The translations under genes were made by a program, and so were the position numbers. A stretch of 64,000 nt of DNA from Scytalidium lignicola. Lineage: Eukaryota; Ascomycota; Leotiomycetes. Positions 48,688 to 61,769 of the stretch are shown here, one piece after another. How positions within the stretch are numbered: position 1 is the first letter of the stretch; each line of letters starts with the position of its first letter. The stretch covers positions 1-64,000 of the forward strand of contig NCSJ02000121.1 of assembly GCA_002812745.2 (NCBI GenBank), given 5' to 3'. Under the pieces are notes generated by a model. The model saw only the letters and a list, made by a program, of their open reading frames with translations. It ran no database searches and was not told the origin of the DNA.

Positions 48688-50880
48688 TTATCGATTTCTA
48701 TCTTTCTTTCTATCATTAAGTCCCTCGGGGCCTTGACCCCATGCTCCTGCTTTCTTTCCCCACTTCATCATCCCCCAGGCATGTGTCCAGTTGAATCTTG
48801 GAGGTTCTACGTCAGTTATACGAGGAGGGTCTTGAGCATCTTCCCAAAGCCTCCCTTGCAATCCCGCAGGCTTTTCTAGCTCGTATGATTCTCCCATACG
48901 GACATCACTTTCAGCTGGCAGAGAAATATTTGGAGTCTTTACCTGTGGAGTAGATGATAGCTCCCATCGTCTGATATCGGATGATATTGGTCTCCACCAA
49001 CCCGGTTCCGACCTTGAATGCCATTGTGTTCCACACATCTCCCAAAGCCTGCTACTAGCACGCTTGTAGGAAAAACGTTCATCTTCCCCTATAAGCGAGC
49101 TAGTCATACCAAAGTCGATTGAACGATCTGTGTCATGTCTTTTCGAACCACGTGTAGATACTAGATCCTTATTGAAATCATAATCCTTCCCGTTCTCATC
49201 TACATAAGATGATACATTCGGCCTGAACGGTGACGTCTGATCCTGATAAACCTCTGAGAGTGTTTCAGGGTATACAGCATCTACACCATCATTCTCGTCA
49301 TGTTTTAATTTTTCTGTGTTGTCGGCTATATTAGCAGATGCTTTAGTTTCTGGAAAGAAGAGCTCATCGGGTCCGGCTTCTGCACGAATAATCAACTTGC
49401 ATCGGGCTTCGTATAGAGCATCAAGCAGTGTTATCAGCCGTCTAGCTTCATTTTTCAGTGATAGGGTAAGAATGGGTATTTCATCGATGATAAATGTGTG
49501 GAATGTTGACGCCATTGTAATATAGTCTGCGGGCCCAAATCTTTCACCACAAAGCTGTGAAAATATCCAAGAAGTTATGCCCTCATACTGTAGTGGAACT
49601 GAGACATTTCGACCATAGACTAGGAGCGTTGTTGATTTCCATGGAATTTGTTCCTGCGTATGTGGTGGCATTGTTTCTTTTATTGCACGATCCCATTTCT
49701 TCTCGGCGTTGGTCATTCCAACAATATATTTTTTGGGTACCTTCACTTTGTTGGTTTTAAATTCTTCTTGGGAGCCAGGGCCTTCAATTGAACTCCTAGT
49801 TGAGATTTCTCCCATATAATGCTCTGTATTTTCGTTGTAGACTGTCTGGACTGGTAATTGCCCCCTTTCTTGATCAGAGTCGATCTCTTCTATCTCTCTC
49901 CTACGCCAATCTCGCCCTGGTTCCATATTATCCATATTGAATATATCACACCTCGCCTTCAAAATCTCCACGAAATCATGATACTCGCTATTTGCAGGAT
50001 AGATCACACCCTTCTCATGACCCATCATGCCTAGCGAACTTGCTATACGACTACCAGTTGATGGTGCCGTAAAGTCAGTACCACTTGCTTTAGCCAGTTC
50101 ATCTGGCATTCGATTTGACGTCGCGATAAGGACGCCACCAAGCTGGAAGAAAATAGTGAAAAGGTTGCTCAGGATCTTGCTTGCTGCCCTATCTGGCAAT
50201 TGAAATTCATCCAGGAAGAGCATAGGAGAAGTATCAATCATATCACGTGCTAACAATAGCAGCGAATACTCCGGGTTTTCTGTGATAGCTCTAGACCGTT
50301 TAACTCGTAGTTGTTCTAATCGTGCCAATGTTTCTAGGATGAAGGTATTGAAATGCCATCGTCTCTTCTTATTAGTTGGAAGACTGTCAGCAAGTAGATC
50401 CATGAGCATTGATTTCCCCCTTCCCACCTCTCCGTGGAGCAAAAGCCCTTTGGGTGAATTTAATTCCTTAACAGCTTCATGGTTTGTGATTACTCGGGTC
50501 AAAGCAACAGAATTTCGCCGCTCTTTGTTCAAGAAAAGATGGGTAAAAAGAGGATTTCTCCTCAGCGGATATCTCCTTGATGCTACCACCTCCTTATCTT
50601 CTGCAGAGGCCGTTCCAATGACCTGAGTAAGTGCTTTAAGCCGATCTTCATATTCAATCTCTGGAGAATAATCCTTCAGGCGATCATACAACTTCTGGAG
50701 ATGGAGAGCTAGCCGATACTGTGCTAAGTCAGGCTCGATTTTCTTTGTAGCTAATAGAGATCGATATAAAACCAAAGGATTGGTGATAGTCAAGCCCCTG
50801 GTCACTGATGCGACTGGTGGTGGCATTGAGAGATTGTACCATGCAGTTTGGAGACGATAAGGTTGTATGTGGACTAACAA
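48688..50880 (-). CDS. AFG1/LACE1-like mitochondrial ATPase
   Basis: A single exon of 730 aa. AAA-like ATPase linked in yeast and animals to quality control of mitochondrially encoded respiratory subunits. Walker A is GEVGRGKS (150-157), preceded by SPKGLLLH. Walker B is LFLDEFQLPD (221-230), then SKILSNLFTIFFQLGGVLIATSNRMPDEL, which is typical of the family. The N-terminus is basic and poor in acidic residues, fitting a mitochondrial presequence; a second Met at 19 is possible. The C-terminal 300 residues include family blocks such as EALYEAR-like LLDALYEARCKLI and a longer polar insert. It ends 130 bp from the converging TRAPPC2L-like gene. Confidence 0.9.
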   Translation of the reverse strand: MLVHIQPYRLQTAWYNLSMPPPVASVTRGLTITNPLVLYRSLLATKKIEPDLAQYRLALHLQKLYDRLKDYSPEIEYEDRLKALTQVIGTASAEDKEVVASRRYPLRRNPLFTHLFLNKERRNSVALTRVITNHEAVKELNSPKGLLLHGEVGRGKSMLMDLLADSLPTNKKRRWHFNTFILETLARLEQLRVKRSRAITENPEYSLLLLARDMIDTSPMLFLDEFQLPDRAASKILSNLFTIFFQLGGVLIATSNRMPDELAKASGTDFTAPSTGSRIASSLGMMGHEKGVIYPANSEYHDFVEILKARCDIFNMDNMEPGRDWRRREIEEIDSDQERGQLPVQTVYNENTEHYMGEISTRSSIEGPGSQEEFKTNKVKVPKKYIVGMTNAEKKWDRAIKETMPPHTQEQIPWKSTTLLVYGRNVSVPLQYEGITSWIFSQLCGERFGPADYITMASTFHTFIIDEIPILTLSLKNEARRLITLLDALYEARCKLIIRAEAGPDELFFPETKASANIADNTEKLKHDENDGVDAVYPETLSEVYQDQTSPFRPNVSSYVDENGKDYDFNKDLVSTRGSKRHDTDRSIDFGMTSSLIGEDERFSYKRASSRLWEMCGTQWHSRSEPGWWRPISSDIRRWELSSTPQVKTPNISLPAESDVRMGESYELEKPAGLQGRLWEDAQDPPRITDVEPPRFNWTHAWGMMKWGKKAGAWGQGPEGLNDRKKDRNR

Positions 50881-51526
50881 AAGGTGGATGAGAGCATCAG
50901 AGGATTAGATAATCTTGGTATGAGCCCATACGTTCCCTATAATAGACAACGTGGAACAATCTATATAGTACTAGTAAGAGTTTTTCAATTTATGTGCAAT
51001 TTCTTGATTATTTTTATCCCCTAGGAAAACAAGCCCCTCCCTCTACATAGTACTCCGAAGTCATACAGGAATGAATGTGATAGGACGCTAATAAACATCA
51101 TTTTGCAACTGAACTTGTGGCAAATGTGGAGAGTAAGAAACGCTCTGGAAAAGTTTAGTGAATTCCAAGACTTTCCCAATATATCTCTAAGAGTCTAGAT
51201 AGGACATCTCATTAGACTAAACATTAGCATTGTATCTTCACAACGTTGCCTCTCTTGGACAACCATGTTTGCAGAAAACGCGAGGTGCAGTGTTACGTGG
51301 TCGAAGGCGGTGGAACTTTAGCTTGACTCGCTAAGCCCCAGCTTGGGCAAAAAGGTGCGACCTAAATATTGCTACTCTGAAATAAACAAGTCAGTTCAAC
51401 CGCCAACTGCGTGACTTCAACAGCGGTAACATAAACTGTTTGATCTTTAAATGATGACAGTTTACTTCTCTCATACTCTATTCAGCTGGTAATTATCATC
51501 GTGAGCTGATTTAAGCTATTGCGACG
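50881..51526. other. divergent promoter region
   Basis: Holds the promoters of the AFG1-like and Nup133 genes, which point away from each other. No specific element could be named with confidence. Confidence 0.45.
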
Positions 51527-54500
51527 ATGTTTTCTCCCTCCTTGAACAGCGCTTCTCATGCTCCTATACGAACCAGTCGTCGCAGACAGAGACCCGTTTC
51601 TAGGGAGGGATCTATTGCTCCACCGAAGGCGAAGAGACAACGCAGCTCGCTAAGTGACCAGACATTCATAAATCCCAATGACGCGCCAGAAATAGAGGAG
51701 GTGAAAGCAACTAAAGTAGCTTCATTATCGAGGAGTGATAGCTCTCGAGAGTCTGGACCACAGAGACGAGAGATTGTTGTAAGGGGAAAGAAGGTGCAAC
51801 CAGGTGATCGAACCAGCAAAGGAGATGGCAGTGTTGTACTTGTATGTTCTGGAATCCCAGAAAAACACGATATGTGCTAACCTTAGTTACTGTCAAGACT
51901 ACGAACGATACCTACACAGTTAGCAAACTACCTGCTCTTCCAGATCGACTCCGGACGGATATCATTGGTCAGTTAGCCATTTTGATGGAAGACTGTTACT
52001 AAATTTTTATCATAGGTCACCAACATGGTGCAATCTACTCTGATAATGGCTATTCGCTCGCCCTAACACATACACATGCTGTAGTTTGGCCCTATGCTGT
52101 CAACACACCATCGCCGGAAACATTTACTTTCACATTACCGTATCCATCTAGACATGCCTCAGACCCTCTCCCAATTGGCACACTTGTTTCGGCTTCAGCA
52201 TCGAATCCGGATCCGGGTCTTGTTGTGATCATTCCTACCAGCGGAAAAATAACGTACTGGGAATCTATTGCTAGTGCAGCCACTCTGGATCTCATACGTG
52301 AGCAAAGGAATGGGATTGAATCATGCATTCAGGGCATGTTGTCTGGGGAAACTGTAATACATGTATTGAATGCTGAATCTGCCGGCTTTATACTCGGCTT
52401 CAGCAGTGGCAGGACTGCATATATGAGTGTTAGAGATGGACAAGGTCGACCAGCAATCCTAGTCCAATTTCTGAAAGGCAGCACAAGCTCGGTCACTGGT
52501 GGTATATTTGGAAGTATTCGAAACGCTTTATCATACTCAGGATTGAGAGGAGACATCACTGCGATTAAGGCTGGTCGGACGGAGAAGATTGGTGAGAGAA
52601 ACGTTGTGATTACGACATCGAAAGGGAAAATCCAATCTTGGAATATACATAGGGGTGGCCATAGTTCACTTCGTGCAGAAATCGATGGGCGTGAGGCTAT
52701 TGTTGAAGCAATAAAAGAAGCAGAGCCGTCGTGTAGCGACCTTCTTCTCGAATCATTTGAATTTCTTGACTTCGAATTTACGCCAACACGCTCGACGGGA
52801 TCTCATCTTAGAGATGTATCCACTGGAAATGATGATTCCGAAGTATCTCTCCTAGTTCTGGTTTCACTGACTAGTCGAGAAAAAACCCATTACGTCTTGG
52901 TAGAGGTGACAGTAAAATCTCAGGAGCTCATTATCGGAATTGTACGACTGGTGAACTCCTACAAAACGCCTCTTCATGTCAGTACGCCTGCGAAACCTCG
53001 GCTTTATTTACCACGGCCCGGTCTTGTGGCTTTCCTTGTTTTTGACCGAGCGGTTGTTGTTATCTCTATTGCAAAGCAACCAGACTCTCCAGACTCACAG
53101 CTTCTTACAGAGAGTCATGCTCCTCAACCGAGTTTCGAAGATGTCATAGACTTCCGAGAAGATATGAATGTTGAAATTGTTGGGTCTGGTATGGAAGAGC
53201 CCCATGGGCCACTTCATAGCGCCGATGACTCAAAGTCACGCCGTTATAAAGCAAAGTACCCTGCAGTTGTCCTTATTGTTCGGAATGGTGGGGTACTTCG
53301 AATTGCAGCGACTGATACGAAGAGGCTCACTTCTAATAACGCTCAACAAGTCACCGCAAAGAGCAAATTGGAACAGGCGGTCTTTTTCGGGACCTTGGAT
53401 AACAACCCTCTTAGCTTTGGCGTACGACCAGAACTAGAACTTGGGGCAGATGAAGTTGGCGCTGCTGCTTTGGAACTGAGTAATGACATATTGAGGTCCG
53501 AAACCCCTTACATACCATCCGTTCCGGCATCGATAGATCAAAATCTCCGGAAGCGTTCTGCTGCTCTTCATGATCTTGCTCGGCATCTCAAATCAATTGG
53601 TGTTGTCCTCGACCGCGTTACACGATGGCGACTGCTGTGGGATGCTGAGAAAATGAAAGCTGCAACATTGATCTGGAAGGGTTACGACTCACGTATCAAG
53701 GCAAAGCTAGATGGACAAAAGCGTGATATCATAGCAGAAATTGTGGAGTACATTCATGAAAATTTCAAGACAGAGCCAGTTCCAGAGGCTGGTGAGTTAG
53801 ATCGTGTTAGGCATTGGTTTATTCACGATATATGGCGACTTGAAGATGCTATCCCATGGGCTTATCAGGTTATCAAATATACCTATTCTGACGGTCGTAA
53901 GGATATGAATTCAGTGATGCAAACACTGGCCGAAGCAAATGATATGGTCACTGGAGCACTCGTAGGTGCTTTCTCCTTCCGAGTTGATAATTTGGGTCTC
54001 TATGGCTTGGAAGGTGAGCGGCTGGAAAACGGTGTTCTTACGGAAAACTATGAGGGCCTCCCTGGATTCTGGACATCAACCATCTACATAGTAGAAAATA
54101 TGAGAAAGCAGGCTGAACTTACTGGCGTACTCGTCAAAGAGTTCTGGCACAAACTTGGAGACGGGCATCCTGACCCTACGGTTGTTAATAAAGTCCGTCT
54201 GGACACCCCGGTTCTTATCGATCTTTCTATCCGAGTGAGCATGGAGCGTGTTCATTGGGACTTGACTCAGAATGCCTCCAAGTTTAAGGTTGAGGCAGAC
54301 CAGATTAAATCAATCCAGTTTGCTTCGCAGGATGGTCAAATAAATTTACTCACGGAGATCGACCTAGCTGATGAAGCTATCAGCCTTGCCGAAAAGTATG
54401 AGATCTTGCCCACATTGGCAGCTGTTCTCATGAGAGAGTTGGATTTTTTGGGGTTAAGAATTCGATCGATTTCTCTCAATAGTGAAGAGTTTATTACTTG

Positions 54501-55830
54501 TGGACGACGCGCTAATTCTCTGGAGGACCTTGTGAACGCGGAATTTGTAAAATTCGGGAAGAAGTGGGCCAACGCTTTATACGAGTACTACATCACCAAC
54601 GGATCAATGGGATCATTAATGAATGTAGGTCAAGAGCAGCAATCATTCTTGACCGAATTTCTAAGGGGCAGACCGGAGTATGCCAAACTAAGCTGGATAA
54701 ACGAAGTGACACGGGAAAAGGATTTTGATTTGGCATCTGAAGCATTGCTTGATCTTGGACTTAGACGAGAGCAGCACGTATGGAGTAAGAAGATCGAACT
54801 AAGCCTAGGAAAACTAGCTGGAATTGCAAGTCAAAAGCATAACAAGATGGAAGATTTTACAGCAACCCATGGAAAGCTAGCCTTGATCCGAATTCAAGAG
54901 GAGATATACGATCATATTCGACCCTCGATTAACGCAGCGATAGACGACAATGCAGAACTCCAGCTGGCACTAGAAGTTCATGGAAATACGGAACTGAAAA
55001 AAATGAGAGTATTCTCTTCCTTCTTAGAAGAGGCCATGGATAAACTAATTAAACATGAGGCAATGGATGCGCTCACACTCATTGATCTCTTGACCTTGAT
55101 GCGAGACAACGGAAGTTCTGCAGACTCCTTTACTGGTCGTGAATTCTACCTTGCACTTGAGGCGTTGCGCCACGGACTTCTGAGTAATTCAGATCGAGCA
55201 TTGATGAGACAAATTATTTGGCGGAGATGCTACTTGAAAGACAACTGGGTTGAAGTGAACTACACCGACCTTAAGGACGACCAGCAAGTTTCAGATCAGT
55301 TGAGGCAAACCGCGCTGTACAACACTTTCAAAGCCTGTCTTAAAAATCGTATGTTGATTTCACATTCATCTCAAGGGAATTTTATGGCTAATTTATCTCC
55401 AGGGCTATTCGAAAAAGATCCATACGTGAACCCATTGAGTCCGGAAGAGGTCATAGGTGCTGGCGTAACTGAGCTCGACCACCGTTTCAACGGCCTGGAT
55501 GCCAGTATTAGAGAAAGTATCATGAAAGATATGCAATCGGAAGACGATGCACTAAAGCCGTTTATCGAGACCTGCCGGCTCGAAAAGTGGTATCATGGTG
55601 CAATGGATCTTGCCAAGCAGGATTTTACAGAGGAGGTTACTGATGAAACCAATGACGGGGAGATGATGCGCCGCGTAGCTGAACAGCTGAAGGAAATCGA
55701 ATCAAGCATCTCGGAGAAGGAGCAACAAGCAGCATCGTCACTGTTGTATTCGAAACCACGATACAAAATGAATGCAAAGTCAGACTACACATTAGGCAGT
55801 TCTCGAAGCTCTAGACGGCTTCTGAAGTAG
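51527..55830 (+). CDS. NUP133: nucleoporin Nup133
   Basis: Structural subunit of the Nup84/Nup107-160 coat of the nuclear pore. Exons are 51527-51841, 51898-51967 and 52016-55830, giving 1,399 aa. The basic, Ser-rich N-terminal 110 residues precede a beta-propeller (about 115-570) with strands such as GYSLALTHTHAVVWPY, PDPGLVVIIPTSGKITYWE and VVITTSKGKIQSWNIHRGG. The remaining 800 residues are alpha-helical, as in the Nup133/Nup155 C-terminal domain. Length and layout fit fungal Nup133. The sole long exon has no interruption. Confidence 0.9.
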
Positions 55831-58462
55831 CATGGTTGATTTTCCTGGAGTTCTGTATATATATTAGGGGTGGAGATGGAGCCATATCCTCTAGCATAAT
55901 CTCGGAGCGGCAAATGTGTGAATGAATGGATTAATGTACGTATATCACTAGGGAACGGGTTCGTCGTCCATCAGGAACAGGGCGGAAACTTGGAACAAAT
56001 AAAACTAGAGCCTTCTCCTTTTGTTGCTGTAAGATTCGATTGACTAGGTATTTCTGATATCCAACGGCGATGTGCCTTGAATACGTGGTCGATGCCCTCC
56101 AGGGGGCTTGGTGTGGGACATGGCAACTGATTGGAAGCACGTAACAACGGCTAATATGTATCTCGAGACTACGCCGTCCAATAGATCAAGAGGTGTAGAA
56201 GCAGTTTGTAGCGTGTGTGGTATGGCGGCAGTAAGAAGGTAATCGATCATCATGCTATCACAGCAAGAATCCCGAGACATGAACTCTACAGTACAGTACT
56301 ATCTTTCCCTAAAGCTGTTGTTGTGTCCGTGGTTTTACAAGAAAGAGAACGGCATGATAGGTGTCCAGATACCGTTTCTCAGATGCCTGGCAGGCAGGCT
56401 TACCAGCTTCGACTACGTTATAAACCCGGGGAAATTGGTCGAATGACAGTCCAATTCTGCAGTGCTGCGGGGAGAGAGGCTGACATCTGGGTCGCAGCGA
56501 TGTCATTTTTGTCCTCGGAAACGAAAGAGAAAAGGATCATCATCAAGTGGCGTGGACCTCTGTCTGTCTTGTCTCGCAAAGCGTGCAAAGCAAGCATCAC
56601 GACGGGGTGACACGAAAAGGCATCGATAAACCATCCCACCCGTCTCCAATATCATCATGCCGCTAATTAGCACCCTGCGACAAGACAGGGCGAGGCGACA
56701 GCATGCAACAGCGTCATGATGAATCCCCATTCAGATGATTCCATGGTGCGGTTCCTTATCCAGGCTGTGTAACTGTACAGGTACAAGTGCGGTTGTATAA
56801 TTAGTGGTTGGTTGGGGCTTTAGATCTGAAGGCGCAGTTCACTAACGGCTGCTATCGCGGTAGAAATTTCCCTTGACAAGCAACGGGTACAAGTACAATG
56901 CTTTGTACAGTAGCTCAAACGGGGGGCTGAGAGGGTCTCTTCGCAGGCTTCCCTACCAATAACACAGCGAAATTATTTAGTCTGAGCCTTTTCATGCTTG
57001 CTTGACTGGCTGTCAAAAGCGTCAGTTTTCTGTTGTAGTTAGTTCAACTAAGCTGCTAAGTTATACGGAGAGGGGGGCCCGCATCCGCAGGGAGCCAAGG
57101 CCCATCTAGCCCCGAAGGCCCATCTCGGTAGGCTGCCTGGCGTGCCTGGGTGCCTGCCTCTCTCCACCGCCGGGCCTCCTTTTTTTTCCTTTTTGACTCT
57201 GTACGATCCCCGATTCAGGACCCGCCAGCGCCCACCGCCCACCACCGCCCACAGCTTTGCATCGCCCAAGTTGCGGACTGGTGGCAAGTTCCTTGGCGAA
57301 CAATAATAAGTTAATCCGTGGGTAGTAATACGTATACGGAGTACCCGTCCAACTAACTAACTGTCTGGTCTTGTCTTCTCTAGACTGATCTGATGGACTG
57401 TGCTGTGCTGGTGCTGGTGCTTGTGCTGTTTGGCGCCATCAGCAACCAAAGAAGAAGTTTGCTTCCCCCCAGACAGCAGCAATCTCCGATCTTCCTTGCT
57501 CTTTGTGCCTGTAGTACTGCAGTGATATTATATGATCGATCTTTTCCACGGGCCCAGTGATTCTGCGGTTGAGGGACTGTGCACTTGTCTAGGCCTTGCA
57601 GGTTAGCAGTGACAATCTACGTTTCAATCGAGAGGGGGAAAAAAAGGAAAGAAGGAAAGAAAGAAAAAGGATTAATTACAGTGCAGTACCGTAAAGCAAA
57701 AGCACAGCAAAGTGTACGATCGTATTCTCAAAACACCTGAAGCAGCAGCGCGCATCCTGCAACAACCAGCCTGCACGTGTGGATTTGTCGCCCATTTGCC
57801 GTGCACTTGCCCTCTGGCCCATTCCTGTTGTATAAGGGGGGCGCGGTGGCCAATCAGGGGCGGCGACGCAAGGGCCCAACCGCCTGACCGGAGATGGGTT
57901 AGTGCAGTTGGGGCCAGCCACTCAAACCAACGATCTGACTTTTGGACTGGCCCTGCTAGTCGTTGCTAGTCGACGGGCCCTTTCTCTCTCTCTCCCTCTC
58001 TTTTCTCTCCCCCAAAGGGCATTTCGCTTGTGCCAAAACCTCGCCGTTCCGGGCCTCCAACACCACCTTACACCTCACATCCTTACATCCTGCTCACATC
58101 CTCTCTCTCTCTTGCTCTTCTCTTTCTCTCCTCTCTTTCTCTCTCTCCTTCTCGCTCCCTCGCCCGCTCCCTCCATCCTGCACTTGGATTACCGCTGCCG
58201 GGAGGAACCAGCTCCAGCGTCAATGCTCATCATTGTCTGCCTGCTTGGAGACCATCTCTAACGAGCATTATCATTGCTGCTGTTGCTGCCGTTGCTGCAG
58301 CTGCACACACCGGCGCGCGTGTCCCTTTTTTTGACCTTTGCCTCGCGTGCTATCTCCACCACCAACCACCACCAACCACCAGGCTGCCGCAGACCGCCTC
58401 TGCTTGCTTTCCTTCCTACCCTCCCATTTCCCTCGTGAACTAGACGACGGGGACAAATTACA
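55831..58462. other. intergenic, long pyrimidine-rich leader at its end
   Basis: No gene is supported between Nup133 and CK1. GTAC motifs occur near 56286, 56773, 56895 and 57685. From about 57970 to 58400 the + strand is strongly C/T-rich (CTCTCT runs and CCACCA repeats), typical of promoters and 5' leaders of highly expressed fungal genes, so it likely belongs to the casein kinase gene. Confidence 0.55.
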
Positions 58463-60107
58463 ATGGCTTCATCTTCCTCGAATGTCGTCGGCGTGCACTA
58501 CCGTGTCGGCAAGAAGATCGGAGAGGGTTCCTTCGGTGTGATCTTCGAGGGCACCAACCTGCTCAACAATCAACAGGTCGCCATCAAATTCGTACGTTTC
58601 TTTTCCATCGTCGACACATTCTCCATCCTCTAGTCTTTAAGGGGCAGCGATGCTCTCCTGTTTTGTTTCGCCCATTTGGAAACTAGAAGCTGTTTGGATG
58701 GGGGGCTTGTGACTTTGTAACAATTAGTATGGCTTTATTGACTAACTGACTTTCTCGTAACAGGAACCTCGAAAAAGCGATGCTCCCCAATTGCGAGATG
58801 AATATCGAACGTACAAGATCCTCGTTGGATGCCGTGAGTATCTGGATGGCAGCTCATGAGATAATGAAAAAGGTTGCACCTGTACTAACTTCTTTCGCTA
58901 GCTGGTATTCCAAACGTGTACTATTTTGGCCAGGAAGGCCTTCATAATATCCTTGTGATCGATCTCCTTGGTCCTTCACTCGAAGATCTCTTCGATCATT
59001 GCAATCGAAGATTTACCATCAAGACTGTGGTCATGGTCGCGAAGCAGATGGTTGGTTTTTTTCTTTCTCTCTCTCATTATCCCCCCAAATATCCTAACTT
59101 GCAGACAGCTTTCCCGGGTCCAAACCATCCATGAGAAGAACCTCATATACCGCGACATCAAACCAGATAACTTCCTCATTGGCCGCCCCGGAACGAAAGC
59201 TGCCAATGTAATCCATGTCGTCGATTTCGGCATGGCCAAGCAATACCGTGACCCCAAGACCAAGCAACATATTCCATATCGTGAACGGAAATCACTATCG
59301 GGTACCGCAAGGTATATGAGTATCAACACTCATTTGGGTCGAGAACAGTCGCGAAGAGATGATCTGGAAGCCCTGGGCCACGTCTTCATGTATTTCCTCC
59401 GCGGAGGTTTACCATGGCAAGGCCTCAAGGCTGCCACCAACAAGCAGAAGTACGAGAAGATTGGAGAGAAGAAGCAGACCACTGCAATCAAGGATTTGTG
59501 CGAGGGTTTCCCAGAGGAGTTCAACAAGTACTTGAGCTATGTCCGAAACCTAGGATTCGAGGATACTCCCGATTACGATTATCTTCGTGATCTATTTACC
59601 CAGGCATTAAAGAATACAGGAGAGGTGGAAGATGGGGAATATGACTGGATGAAGCTCAACAACGGAAAGGGCTGGGAGGCCATGAAGCAACACCCATCTC
59701 AACACATGCTGCATCAACCAAACGTGGTTCCAGGAGTATCAAACAGAGAACTGCATGGAACCACCCGAGCTGGAGGAAGCACTCCTGGCCACCTTACTGC
59801 CGCCCGTTTAAACGCCGCGCAACCCCCGCCACCATCCCCGATCAAACCGGGGATGGGCAAGACGCGCGATCGGCCAAACGCCCAAGGAGGTTTGGCCCCG
59901 AAACGTCTCAGCGGCACGGCGGGGGGTCTCCAAGACGTCGCTACTCCAGCAGGCTCAACCCAGGCACAGTTCCAGAACAGCTCGAACAATCTGCCGCAAC
60001 GGATGACCCCACAACCAAATATGACCGCCCAGGCACAGAACGGGCGGAACCAGGAACCTCAGTTGTCGGGATTCCAGAAGTTGATGAAGTCTCTGTGCTG
60101 CGGTTAG
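58463..60107 (+). CDS. casein kinase I, membrane-anchored Yck type
   Basis: Ser/Thr protein kinase of the plasma membrane in nutrient sensing, endocytosis and morphogenesis. Exons are 58463-58591, 58764-58833, 58902-59050 and 59109-60107, giving 448 aa. Kinase motifs: [11 protein letters not shown] (20-30), VAIKF with Lys42, [12 protein letters not shown] (catalytic loop), VVDFGMA (DFG) and the CK1 signature [12 protein letters not shown]. The kinase domain ends near 300; the rest is Gln/Pro/Ser-rich. The protein ends LMKSLCCG; a C-terminal Cys pair is the palmitoylation site in yeast Yck1/Yck2. Exon 4 was begun at CTTTCCCGG because that keeps [13 protein letters not shown] in frame. Confidence 0.95.
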
Positions 60108-60897
60108 TGCAATTGTACCATCATAGAGTATCATGGGCAGTTCCTCTAACGTTAGGACAGGATGAGTTCCTCTCCCTAATTCACAGCTGGTCGAGCTGCT
60201 TCATGAACAAAAGATATCCTAGCACTCTGTTATTCCTCTTAACACATCTGAAGGCGTTCAGGGATAAAAATTAGCTCTTTCATCGAATATTCTACACTAA
60301 TAGATCATGTCGCGTTTCTGCGGAGTGCAGAATTTGTACGATCCCCCCTTTTCTCTGCTTGGCAGATATGACTCTCGTTGTTACATATATTTTTGGCTCC
60401 TCCATCGGTTGCTAGGCACTGCGGGTTGCAACAGTTCCCGACACCTTGACGTGGCGCACGACTTTCTTAATTATTTGGACATTAATAGCTGCAGAGTTTT
60501 AACCCTTATTTTCCTTGTTTATTTTTCCCCCCCAGTTTTTTCTTCTCAGAATGGCATTTCCCTTTTCGTGGCACACAGCAGCGTATACAGACTTTGTTGG
60601 GTCTTGGTAGCATGGAAAGGGACTTGATGAGACTTGGTTTGTGAGATTTTCAGCAAAGCAAAGGCGAATGGGTATTATAGAGGCGGTGGGCTTGAGGTTG
60701 AGTTCACTAGTTCTATGAAAAAAACGTATTGAAAATTGGAAAAGTTGTGTGTGTGTGTGTGTGTACTCTTTCTTTGCATTATTCATAAATATACGGAAAA
60801 GCACTCCTCCTGAGACCTTTAATTCCTAATACCATACTAACTTAAAAATCTTACAAGCTCCCATATATAAATTGCTTTCCTAGTGATAAACATTTTT
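60108..60897. other. intergenic, converging 3' ends
   Basis: Holds the 3' regions of CK1 and of the p24 gene, a run of C at about 60528 and a GT microsatellite at about 60747-60763. No gene was seen. Confidence 0.55.
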
Positions 60898-61769
60898 TTA
60901 CGTCAACTTTTGCTTGATGAAGAACGACCTGAGATGAGAAAGCTGCCATGCACATGTGATAGACAAAACCAATAGTTGCATCAATGTCCATTTCACCACA
61001 CGCGAATTCGTTGACTCGGACTGATCTCTGAATTCGGCTTCTCGTTCCTTTTAATAGCACAATTAGCAGATATTCTAGTAGGCAAAACTAAACATGACTA
61101 TACCACTGCTGAGGCAAATAGAATAGGTAGGTTGGCAGCACTCACTCTCTGGAAAACTTGCTCCCTTCGAATATCCTGCAATCGGCCATTCAGATCCTTA
61201 ACCTTCTTAACAATGTCTTGAATCTTGCCCTTATCGGAACTTTCAATGTCACTCGTTTCACCAATGGCGAGGTCCAAACTCAATTTTACGCCGCCCATGG
61301 GCTGGCTAGCGGAGAGCCAGCCAGAGCCTAGATGCGATGAAGGAGTGAAGCAGAGCTTGTGGTCACCGCTGTCGGCTGCTGTGAACGTGAAGCGGCCTGA
61401 TGCAGGGCCTCGCTGGTTAACCACGCGGTGGTCGTTGTCGAATATTTCCTATGACGGGCCGTTAGTATATATACATATACATAGAAGGAGGAGGCGGCAA
61501 TCCATTTGGTATCAAGGGAAGTTCCAGAAAGAACTAGGCAACAGGGTAAGACCTACGTCAACTGTGATGTGAACCTGCAATGAATCATGCTTCTCCCATA
61601 CCCTCCTCTGCTCGTTGTATTCCTCCGCTGAGTAGTGGCCCACGACAAGAGTATCTCTAGGGAGCTCCTCGAAGAAGCATTTCGGTCCGGAACCGTCGAT
61701 GTAGAAGTAGAGCGATTGCACCGGGACTAGCAGGGCGCTCAGAGAGAGCAGAGGTAATATCGAGTGCAT
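60898..61769 (-). CDS. p24-family cargo receptor (alpha type, Erp1-like)
   Basis: Type I membrane protein cycling between ER and Golgi in COPII/COPI vesicles and selecting cargo. Exons 61769-61557, 61448-61146 and 61047-60898, all phase 0, give 221 aa. A signal peptide ends near VQS (about 19). The GOLD domain starts [18 protein letters not shown], the mark of the alpha subgroup (Erp1/5/6, TMED4/9), with its second Cys in HKLCFTPS. A coiled coil ([20 protein letters not shown]) and the conserved [12 protein letters not shown] precede one TM helix. The short tail FFIKQKLT carries the FF ER-export/COP-binding pair and basic residues. The start was placed at the ATG, three codons inside a longer open frame. 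Confidence 0.92.

Noticed and set aside
56215..58443. Several frames of 65-137 codons upstream of casein kinase I
   Set aside because: They consist of CT-rich or Pro/Ser/Leu low-complexity translation of the pyrimidine-rich leader, not real proteins.
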